From NCBI RefSeq assembly GCF_927798175.1, contig NZ_CAKMMP010000003.1, positions 124,001 to 188,000 on the forward strand: 64,000 nucleotides of DNA, read 5' to 3'. Positions 1 through 7,790 of the stretch are shown in pieces; within the stretch, counting starts at the first letter, position 1, and each line of letters opens with the position of its first letter. The notes under the pieces were generated by a model, which worked only from the letters and a program-made list of their open reading frames with translations, was not told the DNA's origin and made no database searches. A program made the translations under genes and the position numbers. This stretch comes from Paenibacillus sp. JJ-223. GTDB taxonomy: Bacteria; Bacillota; Bacilli; Paenibacillales; Paenibacillaceae.

Positions 1-320
1 AGCAAAAAAAGGAATTCCCAGGATTCGTCACGGTCATCGAAGCGATAACAGTGATCGTCCGGGATTTCCACGAGCAATGCCGTCTCCTCCGGAACGAGGT
101 ACTCTTTGCTGCCTACACGGAGGCGTCCTTGTCCGGATAACGTATATTGAAAAAGAAAAAGGGGGCCGTCGGACCGCTTCAATCCGTCCCAGGAATAGAG
201 GGGGGACGAGACCTGGTCGCGACCGACGGCATATAGTTCATAAAGGCCCATGGCTGCCGCTTCGGAAAAACGGAACCCGATCGTTGAATACTCAGGCTGA
301 TTCAATTTTGGTTTAGTCAT
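1..320 (-). CDS. AraC-type transcriptional regulator, N-terminal part (cut by window edge)
   Basis: The reading frame starts at an ATG at 320-318 and runs off the left edge, so only about 106 residues are visible. They read MTKPKLNQPEYSTIGFRFSE and then a cupin-like sensor segment containing LFQYTLSGQGRLRVGSKEYL and VPEETALLVEIPDDHCYRF. This is typical of the sugar-binding N-terminal domain of AraC regulators. The DNA-binding half would lie outside the window. The gene begins only about 20 nt after the stop of the upstream GH27 gene, so the two are almost certainly one transcript. The regulator probably controls that operon through the direct repeats at 1698-1728. The family call rests on the N-terminal half only. 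Confidence 0.75.
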   Translation of the reverse strand, partial: MTKPKLNQPEYSTIGFRFSEAAAMGLYELYAVGRDQVSSPLYSWDGLKRSDGPLFLFQYTLSGQGRLRVGSKEYLVPEETALLVEIPDDHCYRFDDRDESWEFLFL

Positions 321-339
321 CTTCTAAGTATATGGAAGT

Positions 340-1623
340 TTACGGTTCGAGTCTATACAATGCGGCTCCATGCGGAGCAATCTCGGCAGACAACGTCCCG
401 TCATTGACGTTAACGTGCTGTCCTGTCCAAAGCTCTTTCGCGCCAGAGGAGCGGGTTACGCCGATTTGCTGCAATCGAACGGAGACGGTGGCCGCTTCGT
501 CACCAACATTAAACAATGCGACGTACACGGAGCCGTCCGTATGATTGGCTTGCCATACAACCTTGTTATCCTCACGGGATACCTGGCGTGCGCCAAAGCC
601 GTTTCTGTGCAGATCAAGCACGTCCCGGTTGGTCAAGAGGGATAGCGTCCAATCGTCGTTGTCCCGCATTTCTCCGCCAAACATGAGTGGCGAACGGAAA
701 ATGGACCACAAGGTCATCATCGTCAATTGTTCGTCCTTGGTAAACCGCGTCCACCGATCGCTGCCTCCGCCGTCCACGGAACGAATGCCGAGATGGCCGA
801 GCGGCAGCATGTCGCAATCAGGCCACTGGCCTGGCTCCACATGTTCGGCCCACTTCTCGCAGCGTTCGAACATGCCGAGCAGCAGGGGCCACAGATCCCA
901 GAAATCGTCGGTCATGCGCCACATGTTGGCATTGGCTTTGAATTCCTCGGCGTGCTCCAGAGGGGCTGGCCCCGGTGAAAGGCTGAGAACCATCTCTCTG
1001 CCGCTGCGGTCAATGGCTTTGCGAATCATTTCGATTTCAGGCAAATGGGCTTGATACAGGCGGGATGCAGCAATGTCATCCACTTTAACGAAGTCGACGC
1101 CCCAGGATGCATACAGTTCAAACAATGAATCGTAATAGGCCTGAGCACCTTCTTTGGCTGCATCTACGCCGTACATGTCCGTGTTCCAAGGGCAGATCGA
1201 ATTCGGGTGGGCGATGTCCCGAGCCGTGGCCGAGGTGCCCAGAATCGGCGTTGCCGCATGGGCAGCTTGACGCGGGATGCCGCGCATGATGTGGATGCCG
1301 AACTTCAGGCCCAAACTGTGCACGTAATCCGCCAATGGTTTGAATCCTTTGCCCCCGGCGGCAGAAGGGAAGCGGTTAACGGCTGGCATCAGCCGAGAGT
1401 ATTCGTCCATTTCCAAAGGCACAAACGGCCGATACTGCGAAGATATTGCTCCCGGTTCGTACCATTGGATATCGACGACCACGTATTCCCATCCATACGC
1501 CTTCAAGTGCTCTGCCATATACTCCGCATTTCCGCGAATCTCTTCTTCGCGCACGGCAGCACCATAACAATCCCAGCTATTCCAGCCCATAGGCGGGGTA
1601 AGTGCAAATTGGTGATGATTCAT
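340..1623 (-). CDS. GH27 alpha-galactosidase-type glycosidase
   Basis: The protein has 427 residues and no signal peptide, so it should act in the cytoplasm on imported oligosaccharides, releasing terminal alpha-D-galactose (or beta-L-arabinopyranose, a known alternative in this family). The N-terminus has the family motif PPMGWNSWD at residues 10-18. The strand-4 motif FVKVDD gives the probable nucleophile Asp182. WRMTDDFWD, with Arg236 and Asp240, gives the probable acid/base. The last 80 or so residues form the usual antiparallel beta domain (VYVALFNVGDEAATVSVRL). The length is normal for bacterial GH27. It is the first gene of an operon with the AraC regulator downstream, and its promoter carries AraC-like direct repeats. 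The exact sugar specificity cannot be read from sequence. Confidence 0.88.
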   Translation of the reverse strand: MNHHQFALTPPMGWNSWDCYGAAVREEEIRGNAEYMAEHLKAYGWEYVVVDIQWYEPGAISSQYRPFVPLEMDEYSRLMPAVNRFPSAAGGKGFKPLADYVHSLGLKFGIHIMRGIPRQAAHAATPILGTSATARDIAHPNSICPWNTDMYGVDAAKEGAQAYYDSLFELYASWGVDFVKVDDIAASRLYQAHLPEIEMIRKAIDRSGREMVLSLSPGPAPLEHAEEFKANANMWRMTDDFWDLWPLLLGMFERCEKWAEHVEPGQWPDCDMLPLGHLGIRSVDGGGSDRWTRFTKDEQLTMMTLWSIFRSPLMFGGEMRDNDDWTLSLLTNRDVLDLHRNGFGARQVSREDNKVVWQANHTDGSVYVALFNVGDEAATVSVRLQQIGVTRSSGAKELWTGQHVNVNDGTLSAEIAPHGAALYRLEP

Positions 1624-1665
1624 GTCCAGATCCCATCTTTCGTTGATAAAGTATGTTCTGGCTTC

Positions 1666-1728
1666 ATTTTATGGGAACGAAGGATAAGGGACAATCATAA
1701 AGTATTGCTCAGGTTGTAAAATATTGCT
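1666..1728 (-). promoter_or_regulatory. Promoter of the GH27 operon with AraC-type direct repeats
   Basis: Read on the minus strand, ATTGTC (1695-1690) and TAAAAT (1671-1666) are separated by 18 nt and make a plausible -35/-10 pair about 45 nt before the GH27 start. Immediately upstream of the -35 lie two copies of a 12-nt direct repeat. On the plus strand they read TAAAGTATTGCT (1698-1709) and TAAAATATTGCT (1717-1728), a period of 19 nt. Tandem direct repeats abutting a weak -35 are the usual layout of an AraC-family activator site. The natural candidate to bind them is the AraC regulator encoded downstream in the same operon. Confidence 0.6.
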
Positions 1729-1788
1729 GTTCTATTGGCGTGACGATCCACGTTGTAATGCCTGTAACGGGTTAGATAGGCTGAATCA

Positions 1789-1797
1789 TGATATAAT
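1789..1797 (+). promoter_or_regulatory. Extended -10 promoter of the nucleotidyltransferase-like gene
   Basis: TGATATAAT at 1789-1797 matches the extended -10 consensus TGnTATAAT. No good -35 is visible, as expected for this promoter class. It lies about 65 nt before the ATG at 1864. Confidence 0.5.
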
Positions 1798-1863
1798 GGG
1801 CTGAAATGGAATAAATATGATGAACATCGAGACTACCAAAGGGTATGGAATGGAGGGAAACGT

Positions 1864-2394
1864 ATGGACCACCGGCAGCTGCTTCCTTTGGTCGAACGGC
1901 TGGATGCGAGAGGCGTCCGTTACGCTTTAGGCGGCAGCGGATTACTGCGTTATCTGAACTTGATTCAAAGCGTAAACGATTGGGACTTGACGGTTGAATG
2001 CTCCAAAGTCGAGCTGCTGGAAGCCATCCATGGATTCGACTACAAAGAACAGCCGAGTGGAGACCCCCCGTTTGCCAGCGAATACCGATTGAGTTTGCCT
2101 TCATTGAACGTGGATATCATCGGGGGCTTTGCTATATATTCAGGCAAGGGTGTGGTTAAATTGCCCATCCGGCGTATGAGCGTCTGGGACGGAGTCCATG
2201 TTTCCCATCCGGAAGTCTGGTATGTTGCTTACAGATTAATGGATCGCGGAACGAAAGGCGATATGTTGTTTCAGTATTTGCAGTCCAATAAAAGGTTGGT
2301 CAATCAGGACCTCGTTCACGAGCTGCTTGCTGCCGATCATCTTGATCCGTTTTTGCGCAATGAGCTTAACGATTTGTCATTACCCGCAGAATGA
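1864..2394 (+). CDS. Nucleotidyltransferase-fold protein of unknown role
   Basis: The protein has 176 residues and is probably cytoplasmic. It starts at ATG 1864 behind a good ribosome site (GGAGGG, about 6 nt upstream). The segment RYALGGSGLLRYL, followed some 12 residues later by VNDWDLTVE, resembles the GGS(x)n-DxD signature of minimal nucleotidyltransferases. DIIGGFAIY later in the chain could be the third acidic strand. This is also the fold of the nucleotidyltransferase-like antitoxin and resistance families, but no partner gene sits next to it. It stands alone, convergent with the methyltransferase at 2423-2998. The substrate is unknown. The family assignment comes from pattern only. 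Confidence 0.55.
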   Translation: MDHRQLLPLVERLDARGVRYALGGSGLLRYLNLIQSVNDWDLTVECSKVELLEAIHGFDYKEQPSGDPPFASEYRLSLPSLNVDIIGGFAIYSGKGVVKLPIRRMSVWDGVHVSHPEVWYVAYRLMDRGTKGDMLFQYLQSNKRLVNQDLVHELLAADHLDPFLRNELNDLSLPAE

Positions 2395-2422
2395 GCATGA
2401 CATGGAACAGGCGCTATCCTCA

Positions 2423-2998
2423 TCATTGCAGCTTATTTATTTCCCTTTTACGACAGACATAAACGAAAGCCGGAGGGAAGTTGAGCGGAACGAATTCCAC
2501 TTTATCGATGACAAATGTTTCGGTCAATTGCTTTTTCATTTGAAGCGAATACTGGAAAGCAATGAACTGCCCGCCAGGTTTCAGAGCCGAATGAATCTGT
2601 TCGACCAATGCATCCCTCAGTTTGCGCTCGAAATTGAAAAAGGGAAGTCCGCTAAAAATGCAGTCCAATTGCTCGACATTCGCTTGTTGGATCGTTTCCA
2701 CCAGGTGGGTCGCATCGGCATGACAGGTGAAACGCGGATATTCGGCCTGCAAATTGTTTCGCATGGCCGCGTCCATTTCGAACAAAAACACCTTTGTCGC
2801 TTCGGTTGCCCGGGCTTGAATTTGGCGGGTGATTGCTCCCGTACCCGACCCAAGCTCCGCGGCGGCCTTCATATCATGCCATGGCGCATGTTTCACCATG
2901 GCGTTCGCCAAAAAACGGGAGCTCGGCATGAGGCTTCCGACCCGTTTCGGGCTTTGAATGAAGCTTCTCAAAAATATTAGATTTTCATTCAGAGTCAA
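2423..2998 (-). CDS. Small SAM-dependent methyltransferase (phospholipid N-methyltransferase-like)
   Basis: This is a 191-residue class I methyltransferase. The chosen start is TTG at 2998-2996, because GGAGGTG sits 6 nt upstream of it. The open frame extends about 57 codons further, but that part has no ribosome site. The N-terminus (LNENLIFLRSFIQSPKRVGSLMPSS) is the amphipathic lead-in seen in PmtA-like enzymes. Motif I is ELGSGTGAITRQI, the SAM-binding acidic position is in FLFEMDAAM, and FSGLPFFNF sits where the catalytic (N/D)PPF-type loop belongs. KPGGQFIAFQYS is motif V/VI. It could methylate phosphatidylethanolamine or another small acceptor. The substrate is not provable here. Confidence 0.7.
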   Translation of the reverse strand: MTLNENLIFLRSFIQSPKRVGSLMPSSRFLANAMVKHAPWHDMKAAAELGSGTGAITRQIQARATEATKVFLFEMDAAMRNNLQAEYPRFTCHADATHLVETIQQANVEQLDCIFSGLPFFNFERKLRDALVEQIHSALKPGGQFIAFQYSLQMKKQLTETFVIDKVEFVPLNFPPAFVYVCRKREINKLQ

Positions 2999-3052
2999 CG
3001 TTTCCACCTCCATTTCCGTTAACATTGCAAAAATAGAAGCGAAGCCAAGATA

Positions 3053-3068
3053 TATGCTAACCAGCATA
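3053..3068. promoter_or_regulatory. Perfect inverted repeat upstream of the methyltransferase gene
   Basis: TATGCT-AACC-AGCATA at 3053-3068 is a perfect 6-4-6 inverted repeat about 55 nt upstream of the methyltransferase start. Its position suits an operator for that gene. No regulator is adjacent. The rest of 2999-3219 has no convincing gene. Confidence 0.3.
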
Positions 3069-3219
3069 CGTGCCTGCTGCAAAAAAGGTAATGGTCCAAC
3101 ATCACGCACTCGTGGTTGGAAGCAGGGCAATTTTTCGATGATCGGCTTCATGGCTATCTTAATGAACATAACTTAGGAACCACCGGGGATATTTCTAAAG
3201 AAATTCTAAAGAATTCGTT

Positions 3220-3271
3220 GCTATATAAACCGTACTAATTAATCACACCAGGCCACTGCGATTTATATAGC
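3220..3271 (-). repeat. Internally deleted copy of a terminal-inverted-repeat element
   Basis: This 52-bp copy is bounded by GCTATATAAACCG (3220-3232) and GCGATTTATATAGC (3258-3271), which are near-perfect inverted repeats. Read on the minus strand, its interior (AGTGGCCTGGTGTGATTAATTAGTA) matches the 3' end of the larger copies at 32981-33107 and 43720-43913. It is the same family in reverse orientation with the left two thirds missing. Confidence 0.7.
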
Positions 3272-3296
3272 GATACGGAGTGGATATAAAGGCAAC

Positions 3297-3328
3297 AAAA
3301 AAAACCTTGCCAACCTTCGTTGACAAGG
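3297..3328 (-). terminator. Intrinsic terminator reading leftward, no matching gene
   Basis: On the minus strand CCTTGTCAAC-GAAG-GTTGGCAAGG is followed by eight T residues (3304-3297). The stem is 10 bp with one mismatch. No minus-strand coding gene lies between here and the divergent znu promoter, so the transcript it ends is unknown. Confidence 0.6.
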
Positions 3329-3348
3329 AACGATTACAGAACCGTGAG

Positions 3349-3372
3349 AAGTCGCTTTATGGCGGCTTTTTT
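3349..3372 (+). terminator. Intrinsic terminator reading rightward, no matching gene
   Basis: AAGTCGC and GCGGCTT pair across a TTTATG loop, with one T-G wobble, and are followed by five to six T residues. There is no plus-strand gene upstream after the nucleotidyltransferase at 2394, so this is either a relic or the end of a small transcript. Confidence 0.45.
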
Positions 3373-3439
3373 GGCGTTTTAGCACGTACGAAGAATGGAG
3401 GAAAGGAGGGCGTTTTATAGAAAAAAGGAATAGATCCGG

Positions 3440-3496
3440 TTTACAAATCGTAATAATTACGATAAACTAGCTTTTGCAAAACGTAATTATTACGAT
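3440..3496 (+). promoter_or_regulatory. znu promoter with two Zur boxes
   Basis: TTTACA (3440-3445) and TAAACT (3463-3468), 17 nt apart, make the promoter. The spacer is almost filled by the perfect palindrome ATCGTAATAATTACGAT (3447-3463), which matches the Bacillus Zur operator TCGTAATnATTACGA. A second, slightly weaker box, AACGTAATTATTACGAT, lies at 3480-3496, just before the ribosome site. Zinc-loaded Zur on either box should block transcription of znuCBA. Confidence 0.85.
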
Positions 3497-3513
3497 TAAT
3501 AGGAGTGCCAGAC

Positions 3514-4221
3514 ATGATCTTATCCTCTTTGCGGGATGTTGTATTTGGCTATGGCCATGAACCGGTCATCGAACAACTCTCGCTAGACATTGCTGCCGGA
3601 CGGTTCATCGGAATCACGGGGGCTAACGGAACTGCCAAAACGACCTTGCTCAAACTGATGCTTGGATTGCTCAAACCTTGGAGCGGTACGGTGTCGTTCA
3701 ATAATGTGCGGGAAGACGGAACGAAGGTGATCGTGGGATACGTGCCGCAGCAAGTATCTTCCTTCAATGCCGGCTTCCCAAGCAGTGTCATCGAGCTGGT
3801 GCGTTCAGGTTGTTATGCGCGCTTGGGGTGTTTCGGCCGATTCAGCAAACATATGCATGACGTGGTTGAGCAAAGCTTACGGCAGGTCGGCATGTGGGAA
3901 TACCGTCATCGCAAGGTCGGCGAGCTGTCGGGTGGCCAGAAACAACGCGTATGCATCGCACGGGCGCTTGCCCAGGAACCGGATGTACTCGTGCTGGACG
4001 AACCGGTGACCGGTTTGGATGCCAAGAGCCGGATCGAGCTGTATCGATTTTTGAAGGATAACGTGACAGCGCATGGGAAAACGGTAATTATGGTTACCCA
4101 CGGCCTGGAGGAATTGGCACAGTATCTTGACACGGTCATCGAACTGGAAAGAAGGGAGGATGAGGGATGGCGATGTTTGGTTACGAATTCATGCAGCGTG
4201 CTTTCTGGGCAGGCGCAATGA
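3514..4221 (+). CDS. znuC: Zinc ABC transporter ATP-binding protein ZnuC
   Basis: This is the cytoplasmic ATPase of the zinc importer, 235 residues long. ATG 3514 is chosen over the in-frame GTG at 3505 because AGGAG ends 8 nt before the ATG and overlaps the GTG. The Walker A is GANGTAKTT. Alanine replaces the glycine before lysine, a variant also known in the zinc/manganese branch (GPNGASK-type). The signature LSGGQKQRV and the Walker B VLVLDEPVTGLD are intact. The C-terminal 18 or so residues overlap the start of znuB by 55 nt, which is more than usual. It is the first gene of znuC-znuB-znuA behind two Zur boxes. Confidence 0.92.
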   Translation: MILSSLRDVVFGYGHEPVIEQLSLDIAAGRFIGITGANGTAKTTLLKLMLGLLKPWSGTVSFNNVREDGTKVIVGYVPQQVSSFNAGFPSSVIELVRSGCYARLGCFGRFSKHMHDVVEQSLRQVGMWEYRHRKVGELSGGQKQRVCIARALAQEPDVLVLDEPVTGLDAKSRIELYRFLKDNVTAHGKTVIMVTHGLEELAQYLDTVIELERREDEGWRCLVTNSCSVLSGQAQ

Positions 4222-5024
4222 TCGGCATCATTGCCCCGATTCTGGGAGTGTATTTGATGCTGCGCCGACAAGCGCTGATGGCCGACACGCTCTCGCATGT
4301 CTCCCTTGCCGGCGTGGCGTTGGGATCGGCCTTGTCGCTTAATCCTTCGCTCAGCGGATTTGCCGTAGCGATCCTTGGAGGCATACTGATCGAGCAGCTT
4401 CGGCGCTCTTATCGCACCTACAGCGAGCTCCCGGTAGCGATTATCATGATCTCCGGCCTGGCACTCGCCGTTGTCCTGATGAGTCTTAAGCAAAATTGGA
4501 GCAAAAGCTTGAGTTCCTACTTGTTTGGTTCCATCGTTGCCGTAAACGACACCCAACTGCTGTTGATTGCTGCGGTGCTGCTTACAGGACTGGTGTACTT
4601 TATTATCTTAAGACGTCCGTTATACAACCTGACCTTTGACGAAGAGACAGCCACGATTTCGGGCGCAAAGGTGAAGCTGCTGTCCTTTTCCTTTGCCGTA
4701 CTGACCGGCATGACCGTAGCGGCAGCGATGCCGGTTGTGGGCGTGCTTTTGGTGTCGGCATTGATCGTGCTGCCCGCCTCGCTTGCGTTAAGGATTGCGC
4801 CAGGGTTTGCAGCCGCGATACATATCGCGATTGGCACCGGTCTGGCCGGTATTTTTTCCGGTTTGAGCTTGTCCTACTACATCGACACACCGCCTGGCGG
4901 TACAATCGCATTGGTTTTGCTCGTTTTCCTGCTTGTCACGATGCTTTTCCAAAAGCTGCTGCAGCGCCGCAGCCGGCGAAGCGTGAAATATGCCAAAGAA
5001 CGAATGAACAAAAGGAGTGCATGA
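4167..5024 (+). CDS. znuB: Zinc ABC transporter permease ZnuB
   Basis: The protein has 285 residues and about eight to nine hydrophobic membrane segments. It belongs to the ABC-3 family that carries Zn or Mn. Recognisable parts are GIIAPILGVYLMLRRQALMADTLSHVSLAGVA near the N-terminus (the conserved histidine-bearing segment) and MPVVGVLLVSALIVLPASLALRI in the central core. The start ATG 4167 follows GGGAGGATGAGGG and lies inside the end of znuC. The stop overlaps the znuA start as ATGA, showing translational coupling. It forms the membrane channel for zinc delivered by ZnuA and is powered by ZnuC. Confidence 0.92.
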   Translation: MAMFGYEFMQRAFWAGAMIGIIAPILGVYLMLRRQALMADTLSHVSLAGVALGSALSLNPSLSGFAVAILGGILIEQLRRSYRTYSELPVAIIMISGLALAVVLMSLKQNWSKSLSSYLFGSIVAVNDTQLLLIAAVLLTGLVYFIILRRPLYNLTFDEETATISGAKVKLLSFSFAVLTGMTVAAAMPVVGVLLVSALIVLPASLALRIAPGFAAAIHIAIGTGLAGIFSGLSLSYYIDTPPGGTIALVLLVFLLVTMLFQKLLQRRSRRSVKYAKERMNKRSA

Positions 5025-6151
5025 ATATGAAATTTTGGAATCGCAGTTTTATCTTTTTAGCTTTGTCGCTTGTATTGGTTCTGGCCGGATGCGGCACGAA
5101 ATCGAACAGTGCGGGCTCTTCAGCATCCGATAACACAGCGTCTTCAACGACCGAAACATCCACTGACGATGCTGCACAGAAAAAGCTGGAGATCAAGACC
5201 AGCTTCTATCCGATGTACGAATTCACTCGTCACGTCGCCGGAGATTTGGCCAATGTCGAAAATTTGGTGCCAGCAGGCATGGAGCCGCATGATTGGGAGC
5301 CGACCGCACAGGACATGGCAAAGCTGACCGAAGCCGACGTGCTGGTATATAACGGTGCCGGTTTGGAAAGCTGGGTAGGCCAAGCATTGGATAGCGCCAC
5401 AGGCTCGAATCTGAAAGCCATTGAAGCAAGCCAAGGAATCGACATTATGGAAGGCTCGGAAGAAGAAGGCCATTCTCATTCTCACGGCGATGAGGCTCAT
5501 GCCGATGATCATGATCACGACCATGGAGAGGAAGCGCATTCCGAAGAAGAGCATGACCATGAACATGGCGAGCATGCACATGAGGAACACTCGCATGATG
5601 AAAGCGGGCATGTTCACAATCACGGCGGTCTGGACCCTCACGTATGGTTGTCGCCGCAGCTGGCGATTCAAGAGGTTCGTAATATTGAAAAAGGATTATC
5701 CGAAGTTGCCCCGGAATACAAAGAACAGTTTAAAGCCAATGCCGATGCATACGTCACCGAACTCGAAGCGCTGGACAACGAATTTACGGAAGGTTTGAAG
5801 GATAGCAAACGCAAAGATTTCATTACGCAGCACGCAGCCTTTGGTTATTTGGCCAAACAATACGGGTTGACGCAGGTACCGATCGCTGGATTGTCCCCCG
5901 ATCAGGAGCCATCTCCGGCCCAAATGGCAGACATCGTGCAGTTTGCCAAGGAGAACAACGTTAAAACGATCTTCTTCGAAACACTGGTCTCTTCCAAAGT
6001 GGCCGACACGATCGCTAAAGAGATCGGAGCGAAAACAGATGTTTTGAATCCCATTGAGGGACTTACGGAAGAAGAGCTTGCCGCAGGAAACGACTATGTG
6101 CGCGTGATGCGCAGCAACCTTGAAGCATTAAAAACAGCATTGAACGAATAG
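5021..6151 (+). CDS. znuA: Zinc-binding lipoprotein ZnuA with His-rich loop
   Basis: This is the extracytoplasmic zinc receptor, 376 residues long. The signal peptide ends in the lipobox LAGC, so it is lipid-anchored outside the membrane. Probable zinc ligands are His90 (MEPHDWEP), His207 (DPHVW) and His271 (TQHAAFGYLA), plus an acidic residue in the FFETLVSS region. A long flexible loop at about residues 145-205 is packed with His, Asp and Glu and should collect or buffer Zn2+. ATG 5021 overlaps the znuB stop. It is the last gene of the Zur operon, which ends at the hairpin at 6201-6230. Confidence 0.93.
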   Translation: MNMKFWNRSFIFLALSLVLVLAGCGTKSNSAGSSASDNTASSTTETSTDDAAQKKLEIKTSFYPMYEFTRHVAGDLANVENLVPAGMEPHDWEPTAQDMAKLTEADVLVYNGAGLESWVGQALDSATGSNLKAIEASQGIDIMEGSEEEGHSHSHGDEAHADDHDHDHGEEAHSEEEHDHEHGEHAHEEHSHDESGHVHNHGGLDPHVWLSPQLAIQEVRNIEKGLSEVAPEYKEQFKANADAYVTELEALDNEFTEGLKDSKRKDFITQHAAFGYLAKQYGLTQVPIAGLSPDQEPSPAQMADIVQFAKENNVKTIFFETLVSSKVADTIAKEIGAKTDVLNPIEGLTEEELAAGNDYVRVMRSNLEALKTALNE

Positions 6152-6200
6152 CGATACGTTGCAAACACGAATCCATGTATACAAATCCAATAAACGAGAA

Positions 6201-6230
6201 CGCGTTGACTTTTGTGGTCAACGTCTTTTT
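6201..6230 (+). terminator. Terminator of znuCBA
   Basis: GCGTTGAC (6202-6209) pairs with GTCAACGT (6217-6224) around a TTTTGTG loop and is followed by C and five T residues. It separates the zinc operon from the nos-type operon. Confidence 0.8.
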
Positions 6231-6318
6231 GTGCACTGCATATCATGAATTCCATCACAAATTGGACACAATTTCCAAATGGGTATAGCTACGTCGAGCT
6301 ATATGGGAAAGAGGCAAA

Positions 6319-6349
6319 TGTTTGTACACTAAACACAGTTTGTTGTTAT
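6319..6349 (+). promoter_or_regulatory. Possible promoter and operator of the nos-type operon
   Basis: TTGTAC (6322-6327) and TGTTAT (6344-6349), 16 nt apart, could be the -35 and -10. The -35 lies inside the inverted repeat TGTTTGTACACTAAACA (6319-6335), which may be an operator. It does not resemble the Zur box, so this operon is probably not under the control seen at 3440 and 11971. Confidence 0.35.
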
Positions 6350-6410
6350 CGATGACGTTGTAATCCTTTCGTGGCAATGACGAAATCCATGATGAAAGGA
6401 GGGAAATTCC

Positions 6411-7790
6411 ATTCCAAAAGCAGCCGGATCAACGCGTTCGCTGTTCTTGTTTGATGAAAAGCTGTTATTTCGATGGCTTGTCAGCATGCTTGCTTTGGGA
6501 CTAATGAGCATGTTGTCTTTTTACGGCATTGCCTTTGCTGAAAATAGCAGCGGCCCGATCCCCTTGCAGCCACGGATCGACCGCGCTGTTAATGGCGAAG
6601 TCATTACATTGGCACCAGGTACATATTCGGGACCGATCGTCATCGACAAAAGCGTTACGATTCAGGGCGATGATTCCGTCGTGCTGATCAATCCAAAGGC
6701 AGCTCCCGCCATTTCGGTTCAATCCGACGAGGTGAGATTAACAGGGTTTCGCGTGCGGCAAGAACATCTCGGCGAGCATGCAGCAATTCACGTGACGGCA
6801 AATCAGGTCGTTCTGTCCGATCTTGATATAGAGAGCCAAGGTTACGGCATCATTCTTAGAAAAGCCAGCCAAGGAACCCTGCAGCATAATCTCATTCGTT
6901 GGACGGGGCCGTCGAGCACGAAGAATGCGCTGAAGGGAAATGGGATCGACCTGTATGCATCGCAGGAAATCCGGATCACGGATAACGAAATTCACGATGT
7001 GCGCGATGGCATTTACATGGAAAACAGCCGCAGCATCGAGGTCGCCAATAATAGGTTATTCGGCAACAGATATGCCATTCACTTAATGTATGTCCACCTT
7101 TCGAGCATTACGGGAAATCTGGGCGAGGGAAATGTAACCGGAGCCATGGTCATGGGTGCCAATAAAGCTGTAGTTACGGGAAATACGTTCCGCAAACAAA
7201 GCGAAAATGTTCATTCCCAAGGCATTCTGCTCTATGACGTGCAGCGTTCGATCGTCGCGGATAATGTACTTGAGGGAAACCGTGTCGGATTGTATATCCA
7301 GGAGTCTTCCGAAAACGAGATCAGCCGAAACGATCTTTTGCGAAATTTCGTTGGCGTGCAATTCAACCATGCGGAGGGAAACGAGCTTCACTCCAACCGA
7401 TTCGTATCGAACGTGATCGAAGCGCAAGCGGTGGATAGCCGAAACAACGTCATCCGCCACAACTACTGGGATTCGTTTCAGGGCCTTGACCTCAACGGGG
7501 ACGGGGTAAGTGAGGCGGCTTATGCCATCAACCCGTTTTATCAGCGTTTGATACAACGCAACTCGGCCTTTCAATTGTTTTTTCAATCCCCGGGCATGAC
7601 GTTTCTGAGCGACCTGCATACGGAAGGCAGAAGCGAATGGCTCACCGATCTTTCGCCGCGAATGAAACTGGATGCTGCTTCCCGGGCTTACGCAGGAGAT
7701 AACGAGAACAATCGGTTCGTGCCATGGCTTGGGGGACTGTTATTACTTGCTGCAGGATATATGTTCTATTTGGGAGGAAGACGAAAATGA
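6411..7790 (+). CDS. nosD: NosD-like extracytoplasmic parallel beta-helix protein
   Basis: This is the copper-maturation scaffold subunit of a NosDFY-type complex, about 459 residues long. It has an N-terminal signal segment (LVSMLALGLMSMLSFYGIAFAE) and then repeated beta-helix turns (GIDLYASQEIRITDNEIHDVRDGIYMENSRS and similar). A C-terminal membrane anchor (WLGGLLLLAAGYMFYLGG) is followed by positive charges. Start choice: AAAGGAGGG at 6396-6404 is ideally spaced from ATT at 6411, and a stop codon at 6393 closes the frame upstream. The first conventional start is TTG 6447, which has no ribosome site. I therefore prefer the rare ATT start. The stop overlaps the nosL start as ATGA. Confidence 0.8.
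   Translation: MPKAAGSTRSLFLFDEKLLFRWLVSMLALGLMSMLSFYGIAFAENSSGPIPLQPRIDRAVNGEVITLAPGTYSGPIVIDKSVTIQGDDSVVLINPKAAPAISVQSDEVRLTGFRVRQEHLGEHAAIHVTANQVVLSDLDIESQGYGIILRKASQGTLQHNLIRWTGPSSTKNALKGNGIDLYASQEIRITDNEIHDVRDGIYMENSRSIEVANNRLFGNRYAIHLMYVHLSSITGNLGEGNVTGAMVMGANKAVVTGNTFRKQSENVHSQGILLYDVQRSIVADNVLEGNRVGLYIQESSENEISRNDLLRNFVGVQFNHAEGNELHSNRFVSNVIEAQAVDSRNNVIRHNYWDSFQGLDLNGDGVSEAAYAINPFYQRLIQRNSAFQLFFQSPGMTFLSDLHTEGRSEWLTDLSPRMKLDAASRAYAGDNENNRFVPWLGGLLLLAAGYMFYLGGRRK

Noticed and set aside
2327..2980. Plus-strand frame of 217 codons over the methyltransferase
   Set aside because: The minus strand carries the SAM-binding motif ELGSGTG and a strong ribosome site. The plus frame has neither.
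6152..6410. Search for a Zur box before the nos-type operon
   Set aside because: No TCGT-N7-ACGA pattern is present. The only palindrome (6319-6335) is different, so I do not include the operon in the Zur regulon.
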